DNA from: Spirochaeta_B sp964398645
Lineage (GTDB): Bacteria; Spirochaetota; Spirochaetia; DSM-27196; DSM-8902
Direction of reading: 5' to 3'
Assembly (NCBI GenBank): GCA_964398645.1
Contig: CAYNNU010000021.1
Location: 1 to 17,808, forward strand
Length of the DNA: 17,808 bases
Each line of letters starts with the position of its first letter. Positions within the stretch are counted from its first letter, which is position 1. Made by a program: the position numbers and the translations under genes. The notes beneath the pieces were generated by a model, which saw only the letters and a list, made by a program, of their open reading frames with translations, did not search any database and had not been told where the DNA came from. Shown here in pieces: positions 7,280-13,781 of this stretch.

Positions 7280-8323
7280 CTATTGCAACCCCTGCCAGCG
7301 TTGTGGTGGCCAATAGATAAACATTGCTCTACCAAGAATATCATCTTTCGAAATAAAGCCGAAACTGCGGCCATCCAAAGAATTATCGCGGTTATCACCC
7401 AAGCACAAAATTGTATCCGACGGCAGGTATAAACCAATCTCATCCTGTTTCCTCAAGCCTGAATACCGCATATCCATAGGGTTCATTGCTGAAAGTTCTG
7501 CCGTTCTTAGCATATCGTAGGAATACATATCCGGTGGAAAGGCATGGGTATATCTGTCGGTAAACTCACGATCTTCATCGGTAATACGAATGCCATTCTC
7601 CAGACGTGCTAGCATACCGATTGCAGTTTTCATCTGAATGTAGGCATCGGCAGGTACTGTTCTTCGGATAGGTTGATCAGGGTTTTGTGGAAATAGAATT
7701 TCATGATCCGCTAGCCAGCGTGATGCTCCGGCTGGTTTAATATACATATTTCCATTGATTGAACGAATGCGATCTCTTCCCATTCCGACTGCCCTTTTGA
7801 TAAGTAAGCTTGCACGAGCGTTACCTTGAGCATCACGATCAATATCTACCAGTGAAAGAGTAAGCATATACAAAGAACGATGGAGGATATGAAAGAGCGT
7901 GCCGCGATCGTTTTGCCTTGGGTTTTCAAAGATAATAATTTCGCCACGCTGTGGCTCTGAAAAGCCTGGGATTTTTCCTAAACCTGGCAATAATTGCGGA
8001 CCATAAATGATTTTATTTACAAAGATGTGGTCGCCTTCCAGTAGTGTATTTCTCATTGAAGCTGATGGAATCTGATAGGCCTGTACGAAAAATTGATTGA
8101 TAAGCAACACAATAATTGCTGCCTGCAGGAAAGCTGCTGCCCATTCCTGTAACAGCTTTCGTATTCCAGTCATCAAATCATTGAAGTCTTTTGCGAGGGT
8201 TTTCCAGTGTCGAGGAGGATATTTTTGTTGATGACGTATACGAGACCGCTCACGGCGATTGCGGTACCAGTTGATCAGATTTTCCAGAGCAGTTACGATT
8301 TTTGAACCATAGATTTTAAGCAC
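7280..8323 (-). CDS. lepB: Signal peptidase I
   Basis: A 347-residue membrane-bound Ser/Lys peptidase that removes signal peptides from exported proteins. A basic cytoplasmic N-terminus is followed by one membrane segment (about 63-80). Next come the nucleophile box IPSASMRNTL (Ser89), the general-base box LLIKRAVGMGRD (Lys176) and the C-terminal LGDNRDNSLDGRSFGFI and ILGRAMFIYWP. A long insert between the lysine box and the GDN box (about 190-300) makes it larger than many homologues. The start is the GTG at 8323; an in-frame stop lies four codons upstream and no Shine-Dalgarno is visible. The next ATG is at residue 51, still before the membrane segment, so the exact start is uncertain. An S26 paralogue without the serine follows after three bases. 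Confidence 0.93.
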   Translation of the reverse strand: MLKIYGSKIVTALENLINWYRNRRERSRIRHQQKYPPRHWKTLAKDFNDLMTGIRKLLQEWAAAFLQAAIIVLLINQFFVQAYQIPSASMRNTLLEGDHIFVNKIIYGPQLLPGLGKIPGFSEPQRGEIIIFENPRQNDRGTLFHILHRSLYMLTLSLVDIDRDAQGNARASLLIKRAVGMGRDRIRSINGNMYIKPAGASRWLADHEILFPQNPDQPIRRTVPADAYIQMKTAIGMLARLENGIRITDEDREFTDRYTHAFPPDMYSYDMLRTAELSAMNPMDMRYSGLRKQDEIGLYLPSDTILCLGDNRDNSLDGRSFGFISKDDILGRAMFIYWPPQRWQGLQ

Positions 8324-8331
8324 GAGGAAAC

Positions 8332-8359
8332 ACTATCACATTGCATATTCGATTGACAA
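8332..8359 (-). promoter_or_regulatory. Promoter for lepB, apparently leaderless
   Basis: On the minus strand, TTGTCA (8359-8354) and GATAGT (8337-8332) are separated by 16 bases. The GTG start of lepB is only eight bases beyond the -10 box, so the predicted transcript begins at or within about two bases of the start codon. The -35 box shares the same seven bases as the divergent promoter on the other strand. Confidence 0.5.
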
Positions 8360-8382
8360 GTAAAGGATTATTTTCCTATTCT
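8353..8382 (+). promoter_or_regulatory. Promoter for the PEGA/FGE-smpB-phosphatase operon, apparently leaderless
   Basis: TTGACA (8353-8358) and TATTCT (8377-8382) are separated by 18 bases, and the ATG follows seven bases after the -10 box at 8390. There is no Shine-Dalgarno at a useful distance; the only AAAGGA is 22 bases upstream. The -35 hexamer overlaps the lepB -35 on the opposite strand. Confidence 0.5.
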
Positions 8383-8389
8383 TGTGTTC

Positions 8390-9940
8390 ATGTCTAAAGA
8401 AAAAAACGAAAGCGTTCAAAGTCCGCAAGAGGCATTTTCATTTAAGCCGATTGCCGGTATTCAACCATTCGTATATGTACCCTCAGCCCTGATTGCCCTG
8501 CTGGCATTCTTTTTGTTTTGGCTGTTTTTGCTACCGGGAATACGCAACTATGGCAGCGTGGTTCATTTTTCCACCTATCCGCAAGGAGCTGCTGTATACA
8601 TTGATGGAGTATATAAAGGGGCAAGCCCTTTTGACCTTCAGCTGGATTCTGGAACGTACGAGTATACGATTGAAACGCCTTTTTACTCGAATTATGAGGG
8701 CAGTATTGATGTTGGGGGAAAACTATTTGCCAGTCGGTTTTTTCCGCGTCGTCAGCAGGTTGAGATTCAACTGGAATTGAATGATCCACAAGCCTTAGCC
8801 CAAGATGCAGTTACCCGTTTTGCAGAACTTGCCATAGTAGGAGATGAAACCAACCGCTTTCGATTTTCTCCAGAATTGTATACAGCAAGTCACCGTTTGA
8901 TGCTTGCCGGATTTCAGGAAGAAGCAGGAAAGATGTTATCTTACAGTCTCCATCAGGTTTGGACCCCTGATCTTGCCCGGGATTTCTGTAAGGCCGCTAG
9001 CCGGTATGAAAGTGGAATTCTTTCTGCTTCAGCATTAGCAGGACTAATAAAACATGCGGATACCATGATCGATAATTCAGATGTGTCTGTGCTGTGGCTA
9101 GCGCGGATTATGCCTTCTTCTCTTCGAAATAATCTGCGTGAACGAAGCGACTATCAACAGATTGTAGAAAATATCTCATCACGTATGATAACCAGTACAT
9201 CTCCACATGGCTTTGGTCCGGCCGGTTTAGAAACACGTCCGGTGATTCAACCTACTCGGCTGCAATTTCGTGCTGCCCGACAAGAGTTCCGTTTTATGGC
9301 GGTGCCGGCAACAGATTATTTACATGGGGCCGCGACAGGTCAGGACCCTGCATCAACATTTCCCCGACATGTATTTGTGGATCAGTTTTATATGCTTGAT
9401 CAAGCAGTCAGTGTGGCACAATATGCAGCAATTATGGGCATCGAAGATGAGAGTTCGAATGTGAGGACTCCGCAAACAATGGTTGCATATCCAGACGCAC
9501 AAGCTTTTGCACAAAAACTCAACACCCTCCTTCCGACAGATATTTCTCGTGAATACCGTGTAGCGTTGCCAACTTCAGAACAATGGGAAGTAGCTGCCCG
9601 CTGGAATGGGGACCCCCTGCCCGATGCAATATTATATTCACCTGATCAGACAGGGCCGCAATCTGGTGGTAATTCCAGAGGAAACCTTGGTATAGCTGAT
9701 TTATACGGGAATGTTTTTGAATGGACACGAAGTTGGTTTATTCCTGCCCAAAGTTATTTTCTTGATGCAGGATATCCTGAATCGGAGGATACAGCGGAAT
9801 GGAGTTATTCCGAGAGAATCGTCCGGGGTGCATCCTGGCAAAACAGGGCTTCTGAAATCCATTTGGAGGATATTGGTACTCAAGCCGAAGAATCAAAAAC
9901 TGACTATTTGGGGTTTCGCCTAGTACTGGAAAAACGGTAA
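8390..9940 (+). CDS. Membrane-anchored PEGA + FGE-fold (SUMF1-like) protein
   Basis: A 516-residue protein with a short cytoplasmic N-terminus, one membrane segment (about 28-48: VYVPSALIALLAFFLFWLFL) and an extracytoplasmic remainder. A PEGA domain follows the anchor: VHFSTYPQGAAVYIDGVYKG and the SPFDLQLDSGTYEYTIE part. A helical middle region leads to a C-terminal formylglycine-generating-enzyme fold with ALPTSEQWEVAARW, LYGNVFEWTRSW, RIVRGASWQN and the terminal LGFRLVLEK. The only cysteine in the protein (in DFCKAAS) is far from this domain, so the active-site cysteines of aerobic FGE are absent. It is more likely a binding or structural module, perhaps cell-envelope carbohydrate or peptidoglycan related. 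The ATG at 8390 is preferred over the GTG at 8384 because of promoter spacing. It heads an operon with smpB. Confidence 0.85.
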   Translation: MSKEKNESVQSPQEAFSFKPIAGIQPFVYVPSALIALLAFFLFWLFLLPGIRNYGSVVHFSTYPQGAAVYIDGVYKGASPFDLQLDSGTYEYTIETPFYSNYEGSIDVGGKLFASRFFPRRQQVEIQLELNDPQALAQDAVTRFAELAIVGDETNRFRFSPELYTASHRLMLAGFQEEAGKMLSYSLHQVWTPDLARDFCKAASRYESGILSASALAGLIKHADTMIDNSDVSVLWLARIMPSSLRNNLRERSDYQQIVENISSRMITSTSPHGFGPAGLETRPVIQPTRLQFRAARQEFRFMAVPATDYLHGAATGQDPASTFPRHVFVDQFYMLDQAVSVAQYAAIMGIEDESSNVRTPQTMVAYPDAQAFAQKLNTLLPTDISREYRVALPTSEQWEVAARWNGDPLPDAILYSPDQTGPQSGGNSRGNLGIADLYGNVFEWTRSWFIPAQSYFLDAGYPESEDTAEWSYSERIVRGASWQNRASEIHLEDIGTQAEESKTDYLGFRLVLEKR

Positions 9941-9942
9941 AT

Positions 9943-10398
9943 ATGGCTGATACAAATCGAAAATTACTAATAAAGAATAAGCGGGCTTTACATGAATATA
10001 TCGTCGAAGAGCAATATGAATGCGGTATCGTTTTGCATGGTACAGAGGTTAAATCCTTACGCGAAAATAAGTTCTCATTTGCTGATGCTCATGCCCGAAT
10101 TGTACGCGGAGAATTATTCTTGTACGGATTACACATCAATCAATATACTCATGGCAATATTCATAATCATGATCCCGATCGTCCGCGTAAATTACTAGCC
10201 CATAAAAGGGAGATTGAAAAAATGCGACGGCGGGTGGAGGAACGCGGATATACCTTGATTCCTGTTGGATTATTTTTATCCCATGGATTAATTAAGGTTG
10301 ATGTTGGAGTATGTAAAGGGAAAAAATTGCACGATAAACGGCAGACAATAAAGGCCCGTGATCAGCAACGTGATGCGGCCCGAGAAATGCGACTGTAA
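9943..10398 (+). CDS. smpB: SsrA-binding protein SmpB
   Basis: A 151-residue SmpB, the obligate partner of tmRNA in trans-translation; it binds the tRNA-like domain and takes the place of the missing anticodon arm in the decoding centre. Signature blocks are NKRALHEYIVEEQYECGIVLHGTEVKSLRENK, FLYGLHINQYTHGN, HNHDPDRPRKLLAHKREI, GYTLIPVGLFLSHGLIKVDVGVCKGKKLHDKR and a basic C-terminal tail (DQQRDAAREMRL) that fills the mRNA channel. The length is standard. It begins two bases after the preceding stop and is therefore probably translationally coupled. Its RNA partner ssrA is encoded 2.2 kb downstream on the same strand. Confidence 0.98.
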   Translation: MADTNRKLLIKNKRALHEYIVEEQYECGIVLHGTEVKSLRENKFSFADAHARIVRGELFLYGLHINQYTHGNIHNHDPDRPRKLLAHKREIEKMRRRVEERGYTLIPVGLFLSHGLIKVDVGVCKGKKLHDKRQTIKARDQQRDAAREMRL

Positions 10399-10410
10399 AA
10401 GGGGCTAAGC

Positions 10411-11190
10411 ATGAATACAATCAATACAAATTGGAACGCTTTGCCTCCAAAATTTCGGCAAAAACTTTGGCGTTTTGCCGAAAAATTAGCTGTAAAAGCT
10501 GGTAAAATCAGCTTGAAAAGCTTTGGAAAAACATCAGGGATCGATTGGAAAAAAGATAACAGCCCGGTAACTGAAACAGACCGAAAGATCGAGGTATATA
10601 TGCGGGCAAAAATTCGAAAAGCATTCCCTGAACATGCAATTCATGGCGAAGAATTTGGCTCAGATGAATACAAGGATTTTACCTGGGTTTTAGACCCTAT
10701 TGATGGCACCCGTTCATTTATTAGCGGAGTACCCTTGTATTGCAGCTTAGTGGCCCTTCTCTACAAAGGACAGCCGATGATTGGGGTGATTGCAAACCCG
10801 CCTAGTGGTGAATGGGTATCGGCCTGTATTGGCCTGGGCTGCCGAAGAGACGGCGGCAAAACCTTAGGCCTTACTGCGCCGCAAAAAACACTGCGGATAT
10901 GCACCAGCGATTTTGCTGATTTACAGCGCAATTCTCCTTCGTGGCTTCCGTCCTTGTTGCAGGTAGGCGCAACAGCTCGTACTTGGGGAGATGCCTATGG
11001 CTATCTACTATTACTTACTGGACGCGCCGATATCATGATCGACCCGGAACTATCAGTGTGGGACATTGCCCCCATGTATCCCTTGCTTGAGGAAGCAGGG
11101 GGGGTTTTATGCGACTTTAAGGGAAAAGAAGCAGTTTTGCCTGAACAGGCTGTAGCATGCAGCCGCGAGCTTTTTAGGCAGATTTTTTAA
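10411..11190 (+). CDS. Inositol monophosphatase-family phosphatase, histidinol-phosphatase (HisN)-like
   Basis: A 259-residue Mg-dependent phosphatase of the IMPase/FIG superfamily. Metal-binding motifs are GEEFG (79-83), DPIDGTRSF (96-104) and the C-terminal WDIAPMYPLLEEAGG. The segment TWGDAYGYLLLLTGRADIMIDPELSVWD closely resembles HisN-type histidinol-phosphate phosphatases, so histidine biosynthesis is the most likely role. Inositol-1-phosphate or another sugar phosphate cannot be excluded, since this family is poorly separated by sequence, and no other his gene is in view. An AGGGG Shine-Dalgarno sits before the ATG, and the gene starts 12 bases after smpB, so it is the third gene of that operon. 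Confidence 0.85.
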   Translation: MNTINTNWNALPPKFRQKLWRFAEKLAVKAGKISLKSFGKTSGIDWKKDNSPVTETDRKIEVYMRAKIRKAFPEHAIHGEEFGSDEYKDFTWVLDPIDGTRSFISGVPLYCSLVALLYKGQPMIGVIANPPSGEWVSACIGLGCRRDGGKTLGLTAPQKTLRICTSDFADLQRNSPSWLPSLLQVGATARTWGDAYGYLLLLTGRADIMIDPELSVWDIAPMYPLLEEAGGVLCDFKGKEAVLPEQAVACSRELFRQIF

Positions 11191-11225
11191 TCAAAATGAT
11201 CCCGGGGAAAGACGAAAAAAAATGT

Positions 11226-12518
11226 TTATGAATGCGACACATTCTGAAAACGAATAGTGCAGATAAGTCCATTTTTTTGCAGAAACGTAATAGAACCGCC
11301 AAGCTGACTTTCAACTATTGAATAGAGAATCTGGAGACCAAGCGACTTTGCTTTTGCCGCTTCAAGGTCTTCCTGAAAACCAACACCATTATCCTGCACA
11401 ATCATTTCAATATTCTTTTCATCGCGCGAATGAACAAAAATACGAATTTTACCTGTGTTTTGTGGAAAAGCGTGCTTGTAAATATTAGACAATAATTCAT
11501 TTACTACCAGCCCAAGCGGAATTGCAATATCTATACTGGTAGAAATATCATCAAATTGCTGCTCAATAGTAATTTTTTTTTCACTTGTGGAATAACTTTC
11601 TGAAATAACCGACACAAGATCAGTTAGATAATCATTTAATTGAATTACATAAAGATCCGGTGATGCGTAGAGTTTATCATGCACCAGAGCAATTGAATAA
11701 ATACGATTGCTGGTATCGCGGATAACTTTTTTGGTTTCTGGAATTGTGGCTTTTTCTTTTTGCAAATTTAATACAGAAAGTATTACCTGCATATTGTTTT
11801 TTGTTCGATGATTCAATTCCTGTAACAATACAGTTTTTTCCTTTGCCCGTAATATTTCACGCTGCTGAATACGGTGGGAGATCAAGAGGGCAAAACCAAT
11901 CGGCCAGGAACTGGTAGATAATGAATTTATAAGCATAAACACCGTATCGAAACCGCTGCGGTCCAATAAATATGATGGTGAATCTTCAAAAATGGTAAAA
12001 GGAATGCGAAAGAGAACTCCCAAAATCAACGTAGCAAAGCTAAAAATCAAGAGTACACCTGGCAGTGAAATGTCTTTTCTATGCTTGAATAGGGTTTTTA
12101 TAGAAAGCGATAAGAATATGATAGTCAAAAAGGAGATCGATACAATTCTAACTTTTATTTGATCATCTACTAAACGAAAGTAGTATTGTTCAAACATAAA
12201 TAGAATTACAGAAATTGCAAAAAACAACTTGGTGGAAAACTGAATTTCTTGATTAAAAAACTTTGACAAAGACACATAAATGAATATTGTGGAGACAATT
12301 AATAAAGCATTACTGAATACTACAGTAATAAAAATGGGCAAAACATTCTGCATGCCAATGCCAATATGACCTAGGGTGGCCAGCACCATGGCAAAAAAGA
12401 AATGAAAAATCCCTTTGTATTCGTTACTGTGGTTTTTCCAGATCAAAAAGAGATAGATACAAAGTGTGAGCAGTAATAAAGTGTTGGAAAAAAATATGGT
12501 CTTTAAGTCCAAATTCAT
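11226..12518 (-). CDS. Orphan membrane sensor histidine kinase (HisKA_2/HWE-like type)
   Basis: A 430-residue kinase. The N-terminal half (about 1-215) consists of seven or so closely spaced hydrophobic helices with very short loops, so the signal is probably sensed within the membrane rather than by a large external domain. A short linker (SHRIQQREILRAKEK) leads to the phospho-acceptor region LLQELNHRTKNNMQVILSVL with His237, typical of the HisKA_2 group. The ATPase domain shows the N-box VVNELLSN (338-345), G1 box DNGVGF (376-381) and the LGLQIL segment (393-398). No response regulator is next to it. The stretch is more AT-rich than the neighbouring operons, as judged by eye. The ATG at 12518 has no Shine-Dalgarno, and a promoter lies immediately upstream. 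It is divergent from ssrA and convergent with the phosphatase gene. Confidence 0.9.
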   Translation of the reverse strand: MNLDLKTIFFSNTLLLLTLCIYLFLIWKNHSNEYKGIFHFFFAMVLATLGHIGIGMQNVLPIFITVVFSNALLIVSTIFIYVSLSKFFNQEIQFSTKLFFAISVILFMFEQYYFRLVDDQIKVRIVSISFLTIIFLSLSIKTLFKHRKDISLPGVLLIFSFATLILGVLFRIPFTIFEDSPSYLLDRSGFDTVFMLINSLSTSSWPIGFALLISHRIQQREILRAKEKTVLLQELNHRTKNNMQVILSVLNLQKEKATIPETKKVIRDTSNRIYSIALVHDKLYASPDLYVIQLNDYLTDLVSVISESYSTSEKKITIEQQFDDISTSIDIAIPLGLVVNELLSNIYKHAFPQNTGKIRIFVHSRDEKNIEMIVQDNGVGFQEDLEAAKAKSLGLQILYSIVESQLGGSITFLQKNGLICTIRFQNVSHS

Positions 12519-12524
12519 TTTTTA

Positions 12525-12553
12525 AATTTAATGGTGAGAAAAAGAAAAAGCAA
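12525..12553 (-). promoter_or_regulatory. Candidate leaderless promoter for the histidine kinase
   Basis: On the minus strand, TTGCTT (12553-12548) and TAAATT (12530-12525) are 17 bases apart, and the ATG follows six bases after the -10 box. The hexamers are moderate matches (three and four of six), but the spacing equals that of better examples in this window and there is no Shine-Dalgarno. Confidence 0.4.
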
Positions 12554-12590
12554 GACTCGCGAATAATGCCATATTGCTATACATAATTGC

Positions 12591-12619
12591 TTGACCATAG
12601 GCTTTCATGGCGGTATGTT
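12591..12619 (+). promoter_or_regulatory. Promoter of ssrA
   Basis: TTGACC (12591-12596) and TATGTT (12614-12619) are 17 bases apart. The predicted start falls near 12626, leaving a leader of about 16 bases to be removed by RNase P at the mature 5' end, 12642. Confidence 0.6.
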
Positions 12620-12641
12620 TAGATTCCAGTATATACAATAA

Positions 12642-13027
12642 GGGGGTGTACAGGATTCGACTGTGATTGGTATACGGTAATGATTGCAAGCGGAGAGCTG
12701 ACTCCTTAAACCGGCAACTAAAAGTTATCTGCCAAAAATGAAGATAACGTTGTTGAAGTTGCTTTTGGCAACGACGACACAATGCTCGCTGCTGCGTAAG
12801 CGGTAACGGCACGGGCACCGCAGACGCCGCCTAGAGGCTGCGGATGTTTGTAATAAATCAAGGCTTGCTGTCTGTCGCGGCCGGAAGGCAGGCAGGACAC
12901 AATTTCGGTCTACAGGATACCAGGCGGGTTACGCAGCCTCGGTACCCTGGAAACACAAGGCGTAACTAAGCTTGTAGATGTTGTTAGCGGCCGTCGCAGG
13001 ACAGGGGTTCGACTCCCCTCACCTCCA
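12642..13027 (+). ncRNA. ssrA: Transfer-messenger RNA (tmRNA)
   Basis: A one-piece tmRNA of about 386 nt. The 5' end GGGGGTG pairs with CACCTCC at the 3' end (one G-U pair) to form the acceptor stem. The T arm is AGGGG-TTCGACT-CCCCT, and the 5' CAGGATTCGAC is the conserved D-arm analogue. The next base after the acceptor is the discriminator A, and CCA is not encoded, so it must be added after 3' trimming. The resume codon is GCC at 12731, with A at position -4 as in other tmRNAs. SmpB, its partner, is encoded nearby. The DNA strand opposite has only meaningless open frames. Confidence 0.97.
12731..12799 (+). other. tmRNA tag-peptide reading frame (22 codons plus TAA)
   Basis: From the GCC resume codon the frame encodes 22 residues, starting AKNEDNVV, continuing EVAFGNDD and ending TMLAAA, then TAA at 12797-12799. 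The start resembles the common A-N-D-E-N type and the C-terminal Leu-Ala-Ala-Ala is a ClpXP-type degron. At 22 codons it is about twice the length of the E. coli tag (10 codons). In E. coli the charged alanine precedes the encoded residues; the same is expected here. Confidence 0.93.
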
Positions 13028-13033
13028 TTTTGT

Positions 13034-13711
13034 ATGATAGAAAACATATTTTCCACAAATAACGAACAAGAAGCTCTAATAGTAAAAGAAATTTTGGAAC
13101 AGCATGGAATAGCCTGTTTCATAAAAAATCAATATACCCAGAATCTTTTTGGAGATACGCGTTTTTTTACTGGAATCGATCCTATTGCTGGAAGCATGGA
13201 AATTTGCGTCAATGCTTCGGAAGTCGATAAAGCATTAGAAATACTCGATCAAAAGTTCATCAGCCTTACAAGTCGAAACGAACCTGCATTAGCCCAGGAA
13301 GACGAAAGTAAATACATACAGGAAGAAGATGACAAGGAATCAACAAGTTTCGATAGGAGCCTGATTGGAAAAGGCTTGATGCTTTCTTTTATGTCTGTGC
13401 TTATTAGCCCCGTATTTTTTAATATCAAATATCTGCGCTATATGTGGAAAAACACGAAATCAATCTTTGTTTTTTCTATGATTCTGACTGTTTCCAGTTT
13501 GCTTTTTAGTTTTTTTGCCGCAATTTCTTCGCTTGATTATGTATTTATCATCATAGGGTGTAATGTTTTTTTATTGCCAATTTTATGTACGATAAAAGGA
13601 TTATCACTGTATAGCCAGCAACCCAAAAAAATCTATTTAATATGGTTTGCTCCAATAATTTTACTTTTTTCGGTATTCATATTAATCATAGTCATCAATT
13701 CTATTTATTGA
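13034..13711 (+). CDS. DUF2007-domain membrane protein
   Basis: A 225-residue protein. Residues 1-78 (MIENIFSTNNEQEALIVKEILEQHGI and the later ICVNASEVDKALEIL) fit the small DUF2007 fold, a ferredoxin-like domain sometimes annotated as a putative signal-transducing protein. A charged acidic linker (about 85-108) leads to about four hydrophobic helices (roughly 113-130, 145-165, 168-188 and 200-222). The function is unknown. The ATG is only six bases after the 3' end of tmRNA. There is no Shine-Dalgarno and no promoter at the appropriate distance inside ssrA, so it is probably expressed from the ssrA transcript after 3' processing. The coding DNA is AT-rich by eye, like that of the kinase on the other side of ssrA. 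Confidence 0.82.
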   Translation: MIENIFSTNNEQEALIVKEILEQHGIACFIKNQYTQNLFGDTRFFTGIDPIAGSMEICVNASEVDKALEILDQKFISLTSRNEPALAQEDESKYIQEEDDKESTSFDRSLIGKGLMLSFMSVLISPVFFNIKYLRYMWKNTKSIFVFSMILTVSSLLFSFFAAISSLDYVFIIIGCNVFLLPILCTIKGLSLYSQQPKKIYLIWFAPIILLFSVFILIIVINSIY

Positions 13712-13745
13712 TACCTGTAGAAATATAGCTTTTTTCACATGCCCT

Positions 13746-13775
13746 TTGACCTGACATACGAAAGAATGGTATACA
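13746..13775 (+). promoter_or_regulatory. Promoter of prfC, apparently leaderless
   Basis: TTGACC (13746-13751) and TATACA (13770-13775) are 18 bases apart, and the prfC ATG comes six bases after the -10 box at 13782. No Shine-Dalgarno precedes the ATG. Transcription is therefore expected to begin at about the A of the start codon. Confidence 0.5.
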
Positions 13776-13781
13776 TCCTCA

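Noticed and set aside
11211..11240. Short inverted repeat GAATG/CATTC near a T run after the histidine kinase gene (minus strand).
   Set aside because: The stem is only five base pairs, partly coding, and separated from the T run by several bases; too weak for a terminator call.
12642..13027. ssrA as an integration site for a mobile element, suggested by the AT-rich neighbours.
   Set aside because: No integrase, no second copy of the tmRNA 3' end and no direct repeat is visible in the window.
12528..13122. Three minus-strand open frames of 60-96 codons across the tmRNA region.
   Set aside because: They are antisense to a clearly recognisable tmRNA and its promoter, and show no protein-like composition.
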